DNA of 64,000 nt, from NCBI GenBank assembly GCA_036023115.1, contig JAYKKT010000079.1:13135501-13199500 (forward strand). Direction: 5' to 3'. This document shows positions 47,073 through 59,168 of this stretch, piece after piece. This DNA comes from Brasenia schreberi. Its lineage: Eukaryota; Streptophyta; Magnoliopsida; Nymphaeales; Cabombaceae. The notes below the pieces were generated by a model that was not told the origin of the DNA, ran no database searches, and was given only the letters and a program-made list of their open reading frames with translations. A program made the position numbers and the translations under genes. Positions within the stretch are counted from its first letter, which is position 1; every line of letters starts with the position of its first letter.

Positions 47073-47077
47073 CTAGT
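47073..47077 (+). repeat. Right target-site duplication of the LTR retrotransposon
   Basis: CTAGT, identical to 35093-35097. Confidence 0.85.
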
Positions 47078-48400
47078 CCAACTAGCACCTAATACTTTGC
47101 TTTAGCCTCTAGGATCGCATAGTTTTACATTGTTGTAGGTTCCAAATAATTTCCAATAATTGTGATGAACTCAATTGTGTTGAATGCAAGAAGACATGCT
47201 TCTTGATCGTCTGTTTTTCATAATAGACACAAGCTATGTGATATCATAGTGTTGACTTCATACAAATTTTTCTTCTATAAAGATGATGATGGCCAAGATC
47301 CTATATTATAAAAGAAAGATTTTGCTTGATAGGATCTCTTTGTCTTAAGATTGCTCTGTTGATTATCAACTTGATATTTCTTGATTGTTTTCCAAAGAGG
47401 TAAAGGGATAAATAAAGGTTATAATTGTTCTCCAGACAACCTTCTTACCATAGTAAGTTTGTTAAACCGAAGACCATCTATGGTGTAATTCCGGGTATCT
47501 GAAATCAAGTCGGGTGTATGTGAGTCCCCTTTGTTGGAAACATATTGTGTTGCTTTTGTGGTCAACTTGATGTCCACCACTACATCATCATTGGTAACAA
47601 GTTTGGTTGCTTGATTGACATCAACCTCACAGCTAGGTGTGTCTAGAACTTGTTTTCACTTTGCATCAAGGTTTTCAACCGAGCTTGAAACCTTCCTAGA
47701 TTCAGTAGAGTGTTCACTAGTATCTTTGACATATGGAAATCCATGGGATGAATACTAGTTGCTATAGGATGCTTGCCTTGTTGTTTTCTAACGATCCTGT
47801 CAAGAATTTGAGATATCTCTTTAATTGCTTCTGGCCACCAGGGCATATGGAAAGCAATGAGTTGGTGTCCATTCAGGTCCTACCCTCAATGCATAGCCCA
47901 TTGGTTCACTAGCCACAAGGGCCATAGGGCGAGGGCTCAATGGTTCCTATTGAGACATCCTCTCTCTCTCTCTTGTTCTCTCCTATAAATACACCTCTCA
48001 TGTACGTGTATTTTTAAGCCTTTTATGGTTGTTGAATAATATCGATTTTCGTTATTTATGCCTTCATTGCATATTGATTATAGCCTTTTGCAAGGCTCCT
48101 TGATTGATAGTTTGAGCTGGTATTCACCTATCTTTCGCTGCTATATTGAAGTATCAACTTCATTACATTGTATAGTCATTCTCAATCGTGATAATATTAT
48201 TCATTATCTCAAGAAGTGTGTCAATAGTGCTCTTGGCTTTAATGTAAATTTACCTCATTATATTATTTTTCTCCTTGAAATATAGATGATAAAAGAGGGT
48301 TTAACTTTCGTTTAACACCCTCAAACTATAAAGAATAGGCCCAATCTATGAAAAATTACCTATATTTTAAAAATTTATATAACTCTATAAGTGGTGTGAA
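47078..48400. other. Flank of the LTR element leading into a copia element
   Basis: No gene. A TATA box (TATAAAT, 47984-47990) after a CT run, followed by T-rich leader text, looks like the promoter part of an LTR belonging to the copia relic that starts at about 48.4 kb. LTR borders were not found. Confidence 0.4.
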
Positions 48401-48419
48401 GGTAAAACTTTTCATTAAT

Positions 48420-49960
48420 GTCATACTTGAGCAAAAGGAAGAATATGAATGAGGTTATACAACGGTCCTATGGATGCTCATGAACAATGTGAATGAGCAC
48501 ACTAAAGACACTTTGGCTGATTTTACTAATGCTAGAGAGACATTTAAAACAATTTCATGTTCAAAGTGACATTGCTCATAGAATGGTATTAAGAGATAAC
48601 TTGGTATCTCTTAGACTAGGAGAAAAAGGGGTAAACAATTTTTTTGGTGAATTTCAATATATGGATATAAAAAGAAATGTACATAATGAGTGACAAGATG
48701 AAGACAATGAGGATTTTGTGTATTAATTTATAAGAAGCCTTCGAGAAGAATTTGAAAGGGTAAGATCATCTCTTATTTATTGAAAATTCCTACCAAAAAA
48801 GAAACTCTTACCGATCTTCAAATAGCGAAAACAATAATAAAGTTGGACTTCAAAAGGATACTGCCCTAGCCGCATCTAAATCCATAGCAAACATGAGAGC
48901 TTATTGTCCTCCTTATTTCAAAAACGAAGCATCAAATGAAGAAAGAAAAGAGGTCATTTGCCACCATTGTAGAGAGGTCGGTCACATAAGGCCAAATTAC
49001 CCTAAATTAAAAAACAAGGTTGCCTTAGTAGAAGAACAAGCTTCATCCTCTATTCTTGCACTTGAAGAAAAAGTAAAAGAACTCAAAGCTTAAATGAAGG
49101 AGAAAGTAACGGTCCATGCGGTTTGTTCTTCTTCAACCAATGAATTTCAAGGTACGATCTCTTGGATTCTTTATTTGGGTGCTTCATTTTATATGACTTG
49201 TAATGAAAAAAATTATACTCATATAGGAGAAAGACCTTATCATATGTTTATAGTGTGGATAAAACAAAATTAAATGTTGATAAAATTAGTGATTTGCAAA
49301 ACAAAAACTTTGAAGTTTTCATTATTAGTATTGTTCCAAAATTAAATTTAAACTTATCTCAAATTTCGGATAAGAGTTGTATTGTAACCTTTTTATCCAT
49401 GGGATATATTGTATAGGATATGTTAATGACGCCTCTCGAAGAAGGTGATTGGTCGTAGCCATAGAGAAGACAGACTGTATATCATGGATTACTTGTATAG
49501 TATAGGATATGTTAATATTTTGTCAAATAATGATCTTTTATGGCACAAGAGATTAGGGCATCTTAAAATTCAAAAGTTGTATCAATGTTCTCTTATTTAA
49601 AGATTATGTACTTTGCAAAATGCATCACCAACTCTTTTCAAACAAAACATATATTATCACAAAACCCTTTGAAATTAGTAATTCAAATGTATGGGAACCA
49701 ACATCTATTTTGTCTAAAGGGAGAATTTTTTACTATGTTATTTTCATAGATGACTTCACAGGATATACATGGTATATTTTTTAAAAGCCAAATCCGTTCT
49801 CTTTCAAAACTTTGTCATATTTCATAATCTTTTGAAAAATCAATTTGATGCCGAATTCAAGATTTTTAGATGACTCGGGAAGAGAGTTTATGTCTAAAGA
49901 GTTTAAAAACCATCTTAACAAATTTGAAATTATATCTCTTGCACTAAAACTCTCCTAAAA
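48420..49960 (+). pseudogene. Ty1/copia gag-protease-integrase relic
   Basis: The plus strand reads a gag part (48493-48780), a zinc knuckle CHHCREVGHIRPNYP near 48960 whose last Cys is Tyr, a protease text WILYLGASFYMT near 49160 in which the catalytic D-S-G is Y-L-G, a pre-integrase motif LLWHKRLGHLKIQKLY near 49530, and integrase text IFIDDFTGYTWYIF near 49740 with DDSGREFMSKEFKNHLNK near 49870. Stops and frameshifts break it throughout. The order gag-protease-integrase and the text identify copia. RT is absent; a gypsy fragment follows in the opposite orientation. Confidence 0.8.
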
Positions 49961-49979
49961 AATGGTATTTTGAAATGTA

Positions 49980-51770
49980 AACATCGGCATCTTTTGAAAA
50001 CCACAAGAACCTTGGCAATTACTCTATGAGCATCTACTTGACTAAGTAACTAAGTAGTAGGCTCTAATGGCTACATTTGTACAGATCACCATCAATTAAG
50101 ACATAACTCAGCACTCCCCCTCCGGTCTTTGTATTGAAATATTTGGGGTTCCTTAAGATATTGCACTAACTCAGTCTGTCACTCGTCAAGTGATACGACC
50201 TCTTCACTCGTCAAGCTCGAGGCTGATTCAGCTAAGCCTTTATGATGTAATTATCATCTCTCGCAATATACAACATCCTAATGTCGTTAAATGATTGGGT
50301 CAATCTCGCAACATACAACATCCTAATGTCGTTAAATGATTGGGTCAACTCCCTGAATTTCTAATGAAAAGGCAAAAGATTCGGGGTATTGCATTGGCCT
50401 TACGTGATGAGTTGACTCAAGACAATTTGTGAGTTCCCGAACACTTTGATATTCCTAGTTGCAGCAACTAAAACTATACTCGATCTATGAATGAGGGCAT
50501 GATACTTGGCCCCATTATTAGTTAGGGTTGGTTATAAGCTCATGGTGAGCGTTTTGATTTTTCATCTTGTGGAAATAACGCATATATCGATTTGTATGCC
50601 CTTACTACATTATGGTCCATCAAAATTTATTTTCCATGGTTTCTCACATATCATTCTTTGAGCTATATCTAACAAAAAGTTATCTCGGTACAAGGATGAT
50701 AGGCTAGAAAATAGACCACAACTTGTCCCTTAACTGCTCTAAGCAATAAGTAATGTCGATCAAAATGGCACAACTTTATGCCCATTTTACAACATTTCTT
50801 TTCAATGTCGGGTGGCTGAGAAGGTACCTCGTCTAGTCAAGTTTATAGACCATGTAAACTGAGCTTTATGCAAGCATAATATACAACAAAACAAAGTTTT
50901 TTTGTTGGACAATACCAAAACTTGGTGTCTCATAACAATCTAATGAAGTACAAGATAACATGCTTAGAACCATCATCGCATCTTGTGCAAGCAAGTCACC
51001 GATTGAGTTATATGATACAACTATATACAATTTTAATGGCATCCTTAGGAACTAGGGGTATAAGTACCGGAGGATTAGCCTTGTATTTCTTGATGCTATT
51101 GAAGGTCCGTTGATTCTCGGTACCCATATGAGATCTTCAATATCTTTCAGACTGAGCAGGGTAGAGAAAGGTGTCAATTTCTCAGCTGAGTTACCGGCAA
51201 AGTGCCAAAGTAATTGACTTGCTTGATCAAACTTTTTAACTCTTTCTTACACTTCGGTGATCTTACTTCAATAGTATCATTGGCTTTATTTTCATTGGCT
51301 TTATTTCCCTATAGTGCACTACGAAGTCAAGGAAGTGCCCTATAGCCATAACAAAAGCTCATTTATGAAGATTCTCTTTCAAACTATGCTTTTTCATACA
51401 TTTGAAGGCTTGATCAAGATCAAGCAAATGCTCATCAAAATCCCAAGGCTTCACCACAATATCATTGTTGTACACTTTCCTGTTTTTCCAATTAGATCTT
51501 GGAAGATGAAATTCATTACCTTCTAATATGTAGTGCGTGCATTCTTAAGACCAAACAGCATAATGATCTATTTATAGAATTTCACAAGGTTTCCCATGGT
51601 TATTAGAATGTTATTTTATGTGCATCCTTAGGATTAAATTTGATTAGATTATAGCCGGAGGCAAGGTCCATAAAGGCTAGAATTTCATAAGTGGTGGCTC
51701 CATCAATTAAGATATCAGCCATAGTCTTCACGTAGTGATCCTTTGGGGTGGCCTAAGGATCTTGCCTCCT
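49980..51770 (-). pseudogene. Ty3/gypsy RT-RNase H relic
   Basis: From 51760 down the minus strand: KDHYVKTMADILIDGATTYE, FMDLASGYNLIKFNPKDAHK and ITF (RT palm start), NNDIVVKPWDFDEHLLDLDQ with FKCMKKHSLKENLHK and GHFLDFVV (51300-51480), then RNase H text LLLRAVKGQVVVYFLAYHP near 50700 and TNNGAKYHALIHRSSIVLVA with FGNSQIVLSQL near 50420-50520. The second RNase H-like part fits Tat-like elements. The catalytic Y-x-D-D is Y-N-N-D, and there are several stops. It is related to the fragment at 16.1-16.7 kb. Confidence 0.75.
50259..50348 (+). repeat. 45-bp tandem duplication
   Basis: TCTCGCAATATACAACATCC at 50259 is repeated as TCTCGCAACATACAACATCC at 50304. Both continue through ATGATTGGGTCAA. 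It lies in the gypsy RNase H relic. Confidence 0.9.
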
Positions 51771-51779
51771 CAATTATGT

Positions 51780-52200
51780 ATAGACTATGTGTAGCTAAGG
51801 TTGTGCCTCCTCAATTATGCCTTTGATCTTACTTTACACAGGCAACTTTTGTATTCAAGTTTTGTTTTACCTTTTTCTCATATTAGAATAATTATTTAAG
51901 CTTTTCCTATGAAACATTTGATAGGCCTTCTACACAACTACATTCTGAAAGACATCATAAAGATGTGGTGTGTGGGTCCCAAGGACTTGATATCATTGCT
52001 ACAATCTTTGAAGCTCTTCCATGAATGCTTCTTATAAGACCTCTTAACAATGTCACTTAAAACTTCACGCCTTATTGTATAATCTAAAAAGTAAAATTTA
52101 GCCTACAATGAAATCAAAATGCATAATATTTAAATCATATATATACTATAAATTACAGGTGATAAGCATGTAGGAATATGCAATTAGAAACAACACTACA
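51780..52200 (-). pseudogene. Relic of the Transposase_24-like gene, copy D (partial)
   Basis: Diverged direct copy of 14520-14930 and 24950-25330. The minus strand reads REVLSDIVKRSYKKHSWKSF near 52020-52080 after an intron-like acceptor (TTTCATTGTAG). The text recalls the N-terminal helical part of plant Transposase_24 proteins, but weakly. Confidence 0.4.
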
Positions 52201-52966
52201 GTCCCTCTGAGGATGCGGCACAATTCTGTCAACCAAATCAATATATGGCTTTCAATCGACCTAGGCTTCAAGAACTTGAAGCATTACACCAAACAGGCTG
52301 TAGAAAAGGACAATAGCCCCATCCATATTCATAGTAATGTCCTTGAGTTTGAGGGGTGTCTGGGTGATTAGCCGATTGCATGGCCAAAATTGTTTGGTGA
52401 TATGAAGTGTACTGGCTAAGGACAATCAGTATCCAGTCCCGTTAGAAACATGCGGTGCACGATATCTCAAACCAATATAATTATTTGTTATACCTATGAT
52501 CATGCACTATGCAATTAGGAAAGGAAAAGAAGAGAAGCAAAATGTACTAGCGTTTAATGTGAGCAAACCACATGAATGCTTGACCCAGAAACAAGGTAAC
52601 CCAAGTGAAAAAAAAGAAATGGAAAACGTACTAGCGTTTAATGCGGGCACTGCCAGACCGCACCGAAGCTTGACCCAAAAACAAGGGAGGTAAACCACAG
52701 AAAACAGCCCGAAAATTGCACTACTCAGCTGTGCGAAGCGGGGACTACCACGCTGCAAAATCAGTGCCATTGCTACAATGAAAGCAGATGATGTCACAGA
52801 AATATCCATGTGACCAAAATACCTAGTCATTTAGAAACAGTAAGTCAGCAGAAAATACATAGCATGCACAGAGAAGTAAACATGCTTGTAGATTAAAGTA
52901 TGGAATTTCTACCCTTGGATATTTATTCTCAAAATCGAGGAATGCAATGAGAACAGCGCATGCAAA

Positions 52967-53018
52967 AACAACAACAACAACAACAACAACCAAGTCTTTT
53001 CCCACTAGGTGGGGTCAG
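52967..53018 (-). mobile_element. About 52-bp 3'-end fragment of an RTE LINE
   Basis: AAC repeats, then CAAGTCTTTTCCCACTAGGT and GGGGTCAGT: the minus-strand LINE 3' end with a longer AAC/GTT tail and several differences from the 7.1-kb LINE. No clear target duplication found. Confidence 0.75.
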
Positions 53019-53190
53019 TAAGAAATCATGACAAGTAAAAATATGGGATAGAGAATACTGTCACACAAGCATACAATCTTATGAGAGAAAGTATGAGAAC
53101 TATCCAATATTCACTTGGATTGGTTTTCCAATTTAATTAATGAGACCCAGGCTCTATTACATTTATCAGTCGGAGGTCATTTCAAGATAC

Positions 53191-53770
53191 AAACAACAAC
53201 AACAACAACTAAGCCTTTTCCCATACTAGATGGGGTCGGCTACATGGATTCTTTGTTTCCACAAAGCTCTATCATGTATCATATCAGCAGTTAACTCACA
53301 ATAAGCTAGATTATTCTTTATTGTTTCTTTCCAACACTTTTTGTGGTCGTCTTCTACCTCTTTTAATACTTTCCAAATTTAGTTTTTCATACCTTCTTAA
53401 AGGTTCTTCTTTTGATCTTCTTTCTATATGTCCAAACCATCTTAAATGATATTCTCTCATTTTATCTTCTATTGGTGTCACTCCTAATTTGTTTCTAATA
53501 ACCTCATTATGTATATGGTCTTTTTTTGTATGTCCACTCATCTATCTCAACATCTTCATTTCTGTCACAGACATCTTTTGTACATGTTGATGGTTAACTG
53601 TCCAACACTCATAACCATAAAACATGACAGATCTAATTGCTGCTCTATAATATTTACCTTTTAACTTTAATGGTATCTTCTTATCACAAAGAATACCTGA
53701 TGCTCCTCTCCATTTTAACCAACCAGCATTAATTCTATGCGCAACATCTCAATCAATTCTTCCATCACTC
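53191..53770 (-). mobile_element. 5'-truncated RTE LINE, about 580 bp
   Basis: Minus strand, starting with AAC repeats at 53191 and ending near 53770 at text matching about 9840 of the 7.1-kb LINE. It encodes the C-terminal part [30 protein letters not shown] and GRRRPQKVLE in one 76-codon ORF (53541-53311). At the point where the 7.1-kb LINE carries an extra G, this copy reads SGHTKKD in frame. A partly matching flank (TTCAAGATAC / CTCAAGAATTAC) may be a decayed target duplication. Confidence 0.85.
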
Positions 53771-54639
53771 TCAAGAATTACAGGGAGTATTACAAGCCAT
53801 ATTGGAGAGTTCCCCTTGGCTCAAACAAAAGAAGAGATTTACAGGAGTATTACAAGCCAAGCACTAATAGTTAACCTACTTGACTGCGCGTACAGTTGTA
53901 CTCATTCTAAAAGGTAAACGTCAAGTTTGTGTGTGAATGCAAGAAGAGAGTTACACGACTCACACAAGCCAAGTATTCAACTGGAAAGCTATTTGTCAGC
54001 CTGATTGATTGCATGTTGAGTTGAAAAAGAGCCTTTGAGCATCCGATATATGTACGTGAAGCTAATTCCTACTAGATGACTTCAGTTGCTCCAACACTAA
54101 CTCATCAGATGGAAAACTAAGTTGTCTAGTTTTGTAATGAGTCTGCGTAGGATCAGAGGCCGAAGACTAGCCGACGGATCCTTTGATATTGTTGCGCAAT
54201 TGCTTTGGATTGGCGAACCATGTTCATGACTAGGAACATCAGTACTCATGAACACCATCGGATACTGCCCATCAAATCTTGTTCACATCTATTATGTAAT
54301 TCCAAAGGCATAGTGCCCCACCAAGCATGCCAAGAAATGTGTTGTCATCGGGAACAAGTCAATTCAAGTGTCACGTGCACGATCCTACTGGGTGGCATTC
54401 GTACGAGCATTCTAGAGAACATGGACATCTATTCTCAAAAGATTTGGATAAGAATCTTTTGCAATAGATGCAAGTCACTAAGAATGTGTTGGAGCATATC
54501 CCAATATCCTCAACACTACGAGCTTGAATAGATCGTGATGTAATCGATAAAGAAAGCAAGAAGATAGAAGTGCTAAGGCTTACCACTATCTCATTTACAC
54601 CAAAGATGCTACTAGGGATAGATAAAGTTAGGTCATGCT

Positions 54640-56050
54640 ATTTCGAGGAAAGAAAACGAACTAACATTTCTAAAGTTAGTTTTTACTGATTTAATCATTT
54701 TAGGAATCAAATTATATTTGACCATACCATTTAATTTCCTAAAATTTGTATGCCCTAAATGATAATGTCAAACATCACACGAATCAATAATATAAGTTAA
54801 AACATTATTCTCATTTATTACAACATTCAACTTAAACATGTCATTAGAAAGAGCATTTCCCAACAAATGTCTCTTTTTGATAAAATAAACTTACTCTCGT
54901 CAAATACATATTTAAAACCATACTTGTTCAATAAGGGCACATACACCAAGTTCTTTCATACAATCGGAACATATAAAGCATTCACAAAAGCAAGAATTTT
55001 GCTCAACGTAAACTTGAGTTCCACATTTCATTTGCCTTTAACTTAAACTGTTGAAGTATTGCCACTATATAAAAGGGTTTGTTTTCTTCAACTATGTACT
55101 TGATGAGACTTTTGTTTTTGCACACATAGGAGTTGCTCCAAGAGTCAACTCAACATGTACCAATATCTTCAATTAAGTTTATTTCGAAGATAGCTATCAT
55201 AAGGTTATCTTTTAGGTTGGAACTCTTTCCTTTAATCCTTTTGTAATATGGGCACTCACTCTTGTAATGGTCGGGTTTTCTACAATAATAGCATTTTTCT
55301 TTCTTTTTCTCATATTTCACAATGATTTAACAATATCTCAATTATTTTCTTTTTTATGAGTACCGTAGGCATTGCTTCCTCCGGAACATAGACTTCCTTT
55401 TGATTGATCAAATCGTAGGAATCATCTTGCTTTTAAAATTCTTCCTTAAGCCTAGTATTATTTTCCAATGGCTCAAGAGAGATATTTTCCTACATGTGCT
55501 TAAGAGATTTTTTGAAATCTTTTCAAAAAAGCAGAAGTTTATCTATGATGAAGGACACGGCAATGGTATCATGATATTATAATACTTAAAACTATGTAAA
55601 AGTCATTCTAAAAATTTCTTAATTTTCAAGTCTTCGATCATGTACCTCGCTTCTAGATTTTTCTATAGTTCCTTTATACTTGTTATAGTTATATAGGAAC
55701 TAAAGAGAGTACTTGACATACCGTTAAGGATGTGGCTCATGCAGATATAATCATTACTGTTTTATTTTTGCCTTCTATGAGTTTACTTGAAGGTTTCATC
55801 TTACTTCTCCTCTCATCTTGGTGTAGTGAGGATATATGTAACTTTTATTATGGCGTTAAAAAAATGCATCTTATTTTCCTAGCAAAAGAAATTGCCACCA
55901 TGAAATCAGACATCATTTTCCTAAGAGAGGTCATATTTTTCAAAAGAAATAGAATAAGCCTAAAGAATGTTGGGTCAGAGGCTTTTGGAGATTGGAGTTG
56001 TCGAGCCTTTCTAAATCCAAGATTGTAATATCCAAATGTCTTCGAGGTAT
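54640..56050 (-). pseudogene. Ty1/copia gag-protease relic
   Basis: The minus strand has a zinc knuckle CYYCRKPDHYKSECPYYKR near 55250-55300 (all of C-C-H-C present), then text like the copia protease region near 55120-55160 (W-V-D-S with the G lost), and a degraded pre-integrase part toward 54700. Upstream gag text (55400-56000) is broken by stops. Assignment rests mainly on the zinc knuckle and what follows it. Confidence 0.65.
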
Positions 56051-56124
56051 TGGTTATGCTAACCTTTAAGCTTGTTTGTTGCCTATGATATCAAAGAACC
56101 CAGTGCAAAGGATGTTAACAATTG

Positions 56125-56310
56125 TTTCAGGATATAATGAAGACTCTCTCTCTTACGTTGCATTAGTAAAGTCAAGTCCTAAACAGATCAACATATAGGT
56201 TTGTATAATTCTCTAACAATTATTTCAGGATATAATGAAGACCCCCTCTCTCACGTTGCATTAGTAAAGTCAAGTCTTAAACAAATCAATATGATAGGTT
56301 TCTATATTCT
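56125..56310 (+). repeat. About 98-bp tandem duplication
   Basis: TTTCAGGATATAATGAAGAC at 56125 recurs at 56223. Both continue with a CTCTC run, ACGTTGCATTAGTAAAGTCA and AAAC. The units differ by a few substitutions and small indels. Confidence 0.85.
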
Positions 56311-56319
56311 TAGTCACAC

Positions 56320-57170
56320 AGTTAAGAATTATTCGAAAAGTACAAAAACAGAGTACAATAAGAGAATCCAATGATAACTATTGAAAATCTATTTCTCAGT
56401 AGTTTATTACCCTATTATAAGGAATACAGGCCACTAAAAAACTAGGCTTTTCAGGTCCTCACATGGGTCTCGAGATGTTCCCGATTTTCATGCCAACGAT
56501 GTGGCTTATTTCTAGCCACATATACAAGTCGGTTTCAGTTAGCCGACTCCATCTTGTACTAAATAGCATGTGAGGCCGTTTCACTATCACACCACAGGTG
56601 GGTATAGGTTTTAACAGATTCATTCTTTCGGTGCATGGCCTACGTGACCATTTAAGAGCCTTCAAGTCGGTTCTTTCACCGATTTACTGAGTCTCTCACA
56701 GATTTTTAAATTTCCATTCACCAGCTCTTAAACAAAGCTTAGAAAACCACAACAATCTTATGTATGAAGAAGATTCACAAAATGAATGACATGTCAATCT
56801 CGATGTGTTAGGTGTGTTTTCCTCAGTTTAGAGTCGTAGAGGAGGCATTGGCAAAAAGATGATGTCCCATTGTCCTCTAGCTAGGGTGGTAGATTTCATA
56901 TCAAATTTAATCATATATATTTTGCACTAGGTGCAAACTCAGATATGTTGATAATGATCAAATTTTGGCGTTAGTATACTTTGATCTTGTGTGTCCCCTA
57001 CAGTTTGCTATTTATAAATACGGGGTCAGGCTGATATGTACAAGATTTTCACCCCAGGCATTGAATTCGTGACCTCCCTTCTGAGAGACAAACCGCTAAC
57101 CCATGATCGATGCCTCTATGGCACATGTCCAATTTAACTACATAAAACAATATTTTATGATACATTCACC
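56320..57170. other. Gene-free stretch with a possible SINE-like segment
   Basis: No coding motif. The minus strand at about 57020-57112 reads GGGTTAGCGG and later GGTCACGAATTCAATGCC, which resemble degenerate tRNA A and B boxes in the spacing of a plant tRNA-derived SINE. This is a weak visual match. Confidence 0.25.
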
Positions 57171-57175
57171 TCCCT

Positions 57176-57744
57176 ATTTTATATATATATATATAGTGTG
57201 TGTGTATAGGCAGAGACAAGGCACAAGACCGAACAAACCTTTGGACCAGTCCTATTGGCCCGTTCAACATCTCCCTTCATTTTGCATGGGCCCATGCACA
57301 TGTGTGTACGTTAGGGACCATACACAATTGGGGGTGTTTCTATGCGTGAAAGAGGCAAGGGATAGAGAACCTAGTGTGTATGTGTGAGTTTATATACATA
57401 CATATATATGTATATATACATAGAGAGAGAGAGGAAAATTGGATCATACGCCCTTTTGATTAAACACTCATACATTTCTTTTGTTTTTTAAGATTTAGAT
57501 GTCATTTTAAAGTTATAAGAGTGTTTGAAAAATTGTAATATTATTACACCCATAACTTCAAAAAATAAAGCTGAGAGATGAGTACTTAGTGTGAGAATGT
57601 ATTCCAATCTTTCTCTCTTGGTATATATATATATATATGTGTGTGTATGTATGTATGTCAAACATATGTATATATGCAAACATATACATTCATATGTATG
57701 TATATATACACACACTGTCTGAAAGAAAGAGAGATATACGCACT

Positions 57745-57800
<56 letters not shown>
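57176..57800. repeat. AT/GT microsatellites
   Basis: An AT run (about 57180-57195) leads into GTGTGTGTAT. Mixed TATATG words lie at 57390-57430 and 57625-57720. A long TA run of about 26 units spans 57747-57799. Confidence 0.9.
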
Positions 57801-57801
<1 letters not shown>

Positions 57802-58214
57802 ATTGTAACAATCATGAAGATAATTTTAAATCGGTTTTGCTGGATTTTTGGCGGACTACTAGTGGTCAATACCCGTCGACAAAAGCTGCTTTCCGCTAGT
57901 GCATTCTCCATTTGTCTTCGGAATCCACAAAACTCTTTACACTTGCAAGCAATTTATGATGGGTCTACCAAGATTTTGGCCTCCGAGGTTTCCATTAATT
58001 GGATCCGGTTCTGACTCACTTGGGTCTTTGCTGCAGAAATACCTTTTTCTCGAATAATAATTACCAGTTAGAAATGAGCTTCTAGTCGCCTTATTCGGGC
58101 TGCAGTATTTTCTTTCAGAATTTGTCATCACTATTTAATGGTCCTGGACCTAATTTAAAAGAATCCGGTATCGGTATTAATTTATTTTAATTATTATGCC
58201 CTTCTTTTTTATGT

Positions 58215-58455
58215 AGAACGGGGTGGCTGACACCAGGTGTATGTCCAGGGTATCAAACTCGACCTTCAGCTTGTGTGTTCACCCGTTAATTAGCAAGGCG
58301 AGCTATCTCTCGTTGTTCAATTATTGTACTCTTTTTAATTGGTAAGCCGGCCGGGCTAGGCAGACAGTACGAGATATGCATCCCCGGCTATCGAACCTGT
58401 AACCTTCACTTGAAGGTTCTTCAAGGTTACCACCTTGTTAGGAGAGTGGTGGCAC
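58215..58455 (-). repeat. Possible tRNA-derived SINE fragments
   Basis: The minus strand 58455-58322 reads GGTGCCACCACTCTCCTAAC and later ACAGGTTCGATAGCCGGGG, the latter fitting an RNA polymerase III B box (GGTTCGA). A second, weaker B-box-like text (GGTCGAGTTTGATACCC) occurs on the minus strand near 58250-58266. The pattern is common in plant SINEs but no full unit with borders was found. Confidence 0.35.
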
Positions 58456-58883
58456 CTTGTGCAAAATATCGCGTTTTAACATAACAGTGGCTATTTTAAA
58501 ACATAATACAGCCTTCACAAAATTTGCCATGCTTTTGTATTATTTACATTTATGTGACCTTTGCAAATTTTGCAACTTGTAGCTACGTTGACGCATTGTT
58601 TTCTTTTTCTGCCAAGATGTTAAATATATGATTATATCAATACCCCCATTATGCACGAATTGTTGAACAGGAAACTCATAAGAATAAGATAGATTGGTTA
58701 TTTGATTTGATGAGAGAGAGAAAGAGATTAGTAACTTTGCCTTTATCTCTCTTTTCTCTCTCTTTCACTTTCTATAACGGTAGAAAGTTATGTTAATCAA
58801 AAAGAAAATCATCTTATGTACCTATACATATTTATATGTAACTTTGTTACATGTGATTTGTCAAGTATAGGTACATATGCGTA

Positions 58884-59040
58884 AACTCCGCCTATGTAAG
58901 GGATCATCCTTGCATGGCCGGTCCCAAGCTCGAAAAAAGAAGGAGGGTTGTGGTAGGCTTCTGAGAGCCCATGTAAAACTTTGTCGGACTTAGCATGGAT
59001 TCGGGGTTGTAATAATGGAGTGTTGTCTCCCCCCGCTTGT
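58884..59040 (+). mobile_element. 5'-end relic of an RTE LINE
   Basis: Starts AACTCCGCCTATGTAAGGG at the same first base as the LINE at 7123. It follows its leader through GGCCGGTCCCAAGC, GAGGGTTGTG and GTAAAACTTTGTCGGA, then fades near 59040. Nothing of the endonuclease or RT follows. It is either a 3'-deleted copy or a composite that borrowed this leader. Confidence 0.7.
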
Positions 59041-59168
59041 AATAATGTGGTTTGGCACACCCACACACACGTGCACTTGAGCCTATTCCGCTCTTAGCTG
59101 CACGCGATTTTGACACACACATGGGTCTAATCAGCCCTTAAGATATAGCTATACTTATATGATTTAAG

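Larger units (their letters stand above)
52210..54600. repeat. Unclassified dispersed repeat, copy 2, split by later insertions
   Basis: The parts at 52210-52445 and 54010-54600 match 20320-20550 and 20930-21570 in order and orientation. Between them lie an imperfect tandem repeat of about 84 bp (52545-52690, sharing TACTAGCGTTTAATG and GCTTGACCCA), two RTE LINE insertions, and unassigned DNA. Confidence 0.55.

Noticed and set aside
57488..57911. ORFs of 73, 107 and 125 codons around 57.5-58.0 kb
   Set aside because: They run through a TA microsatellite, contain Tyr-Ile repeats and overlap on opposite strands; no domain.
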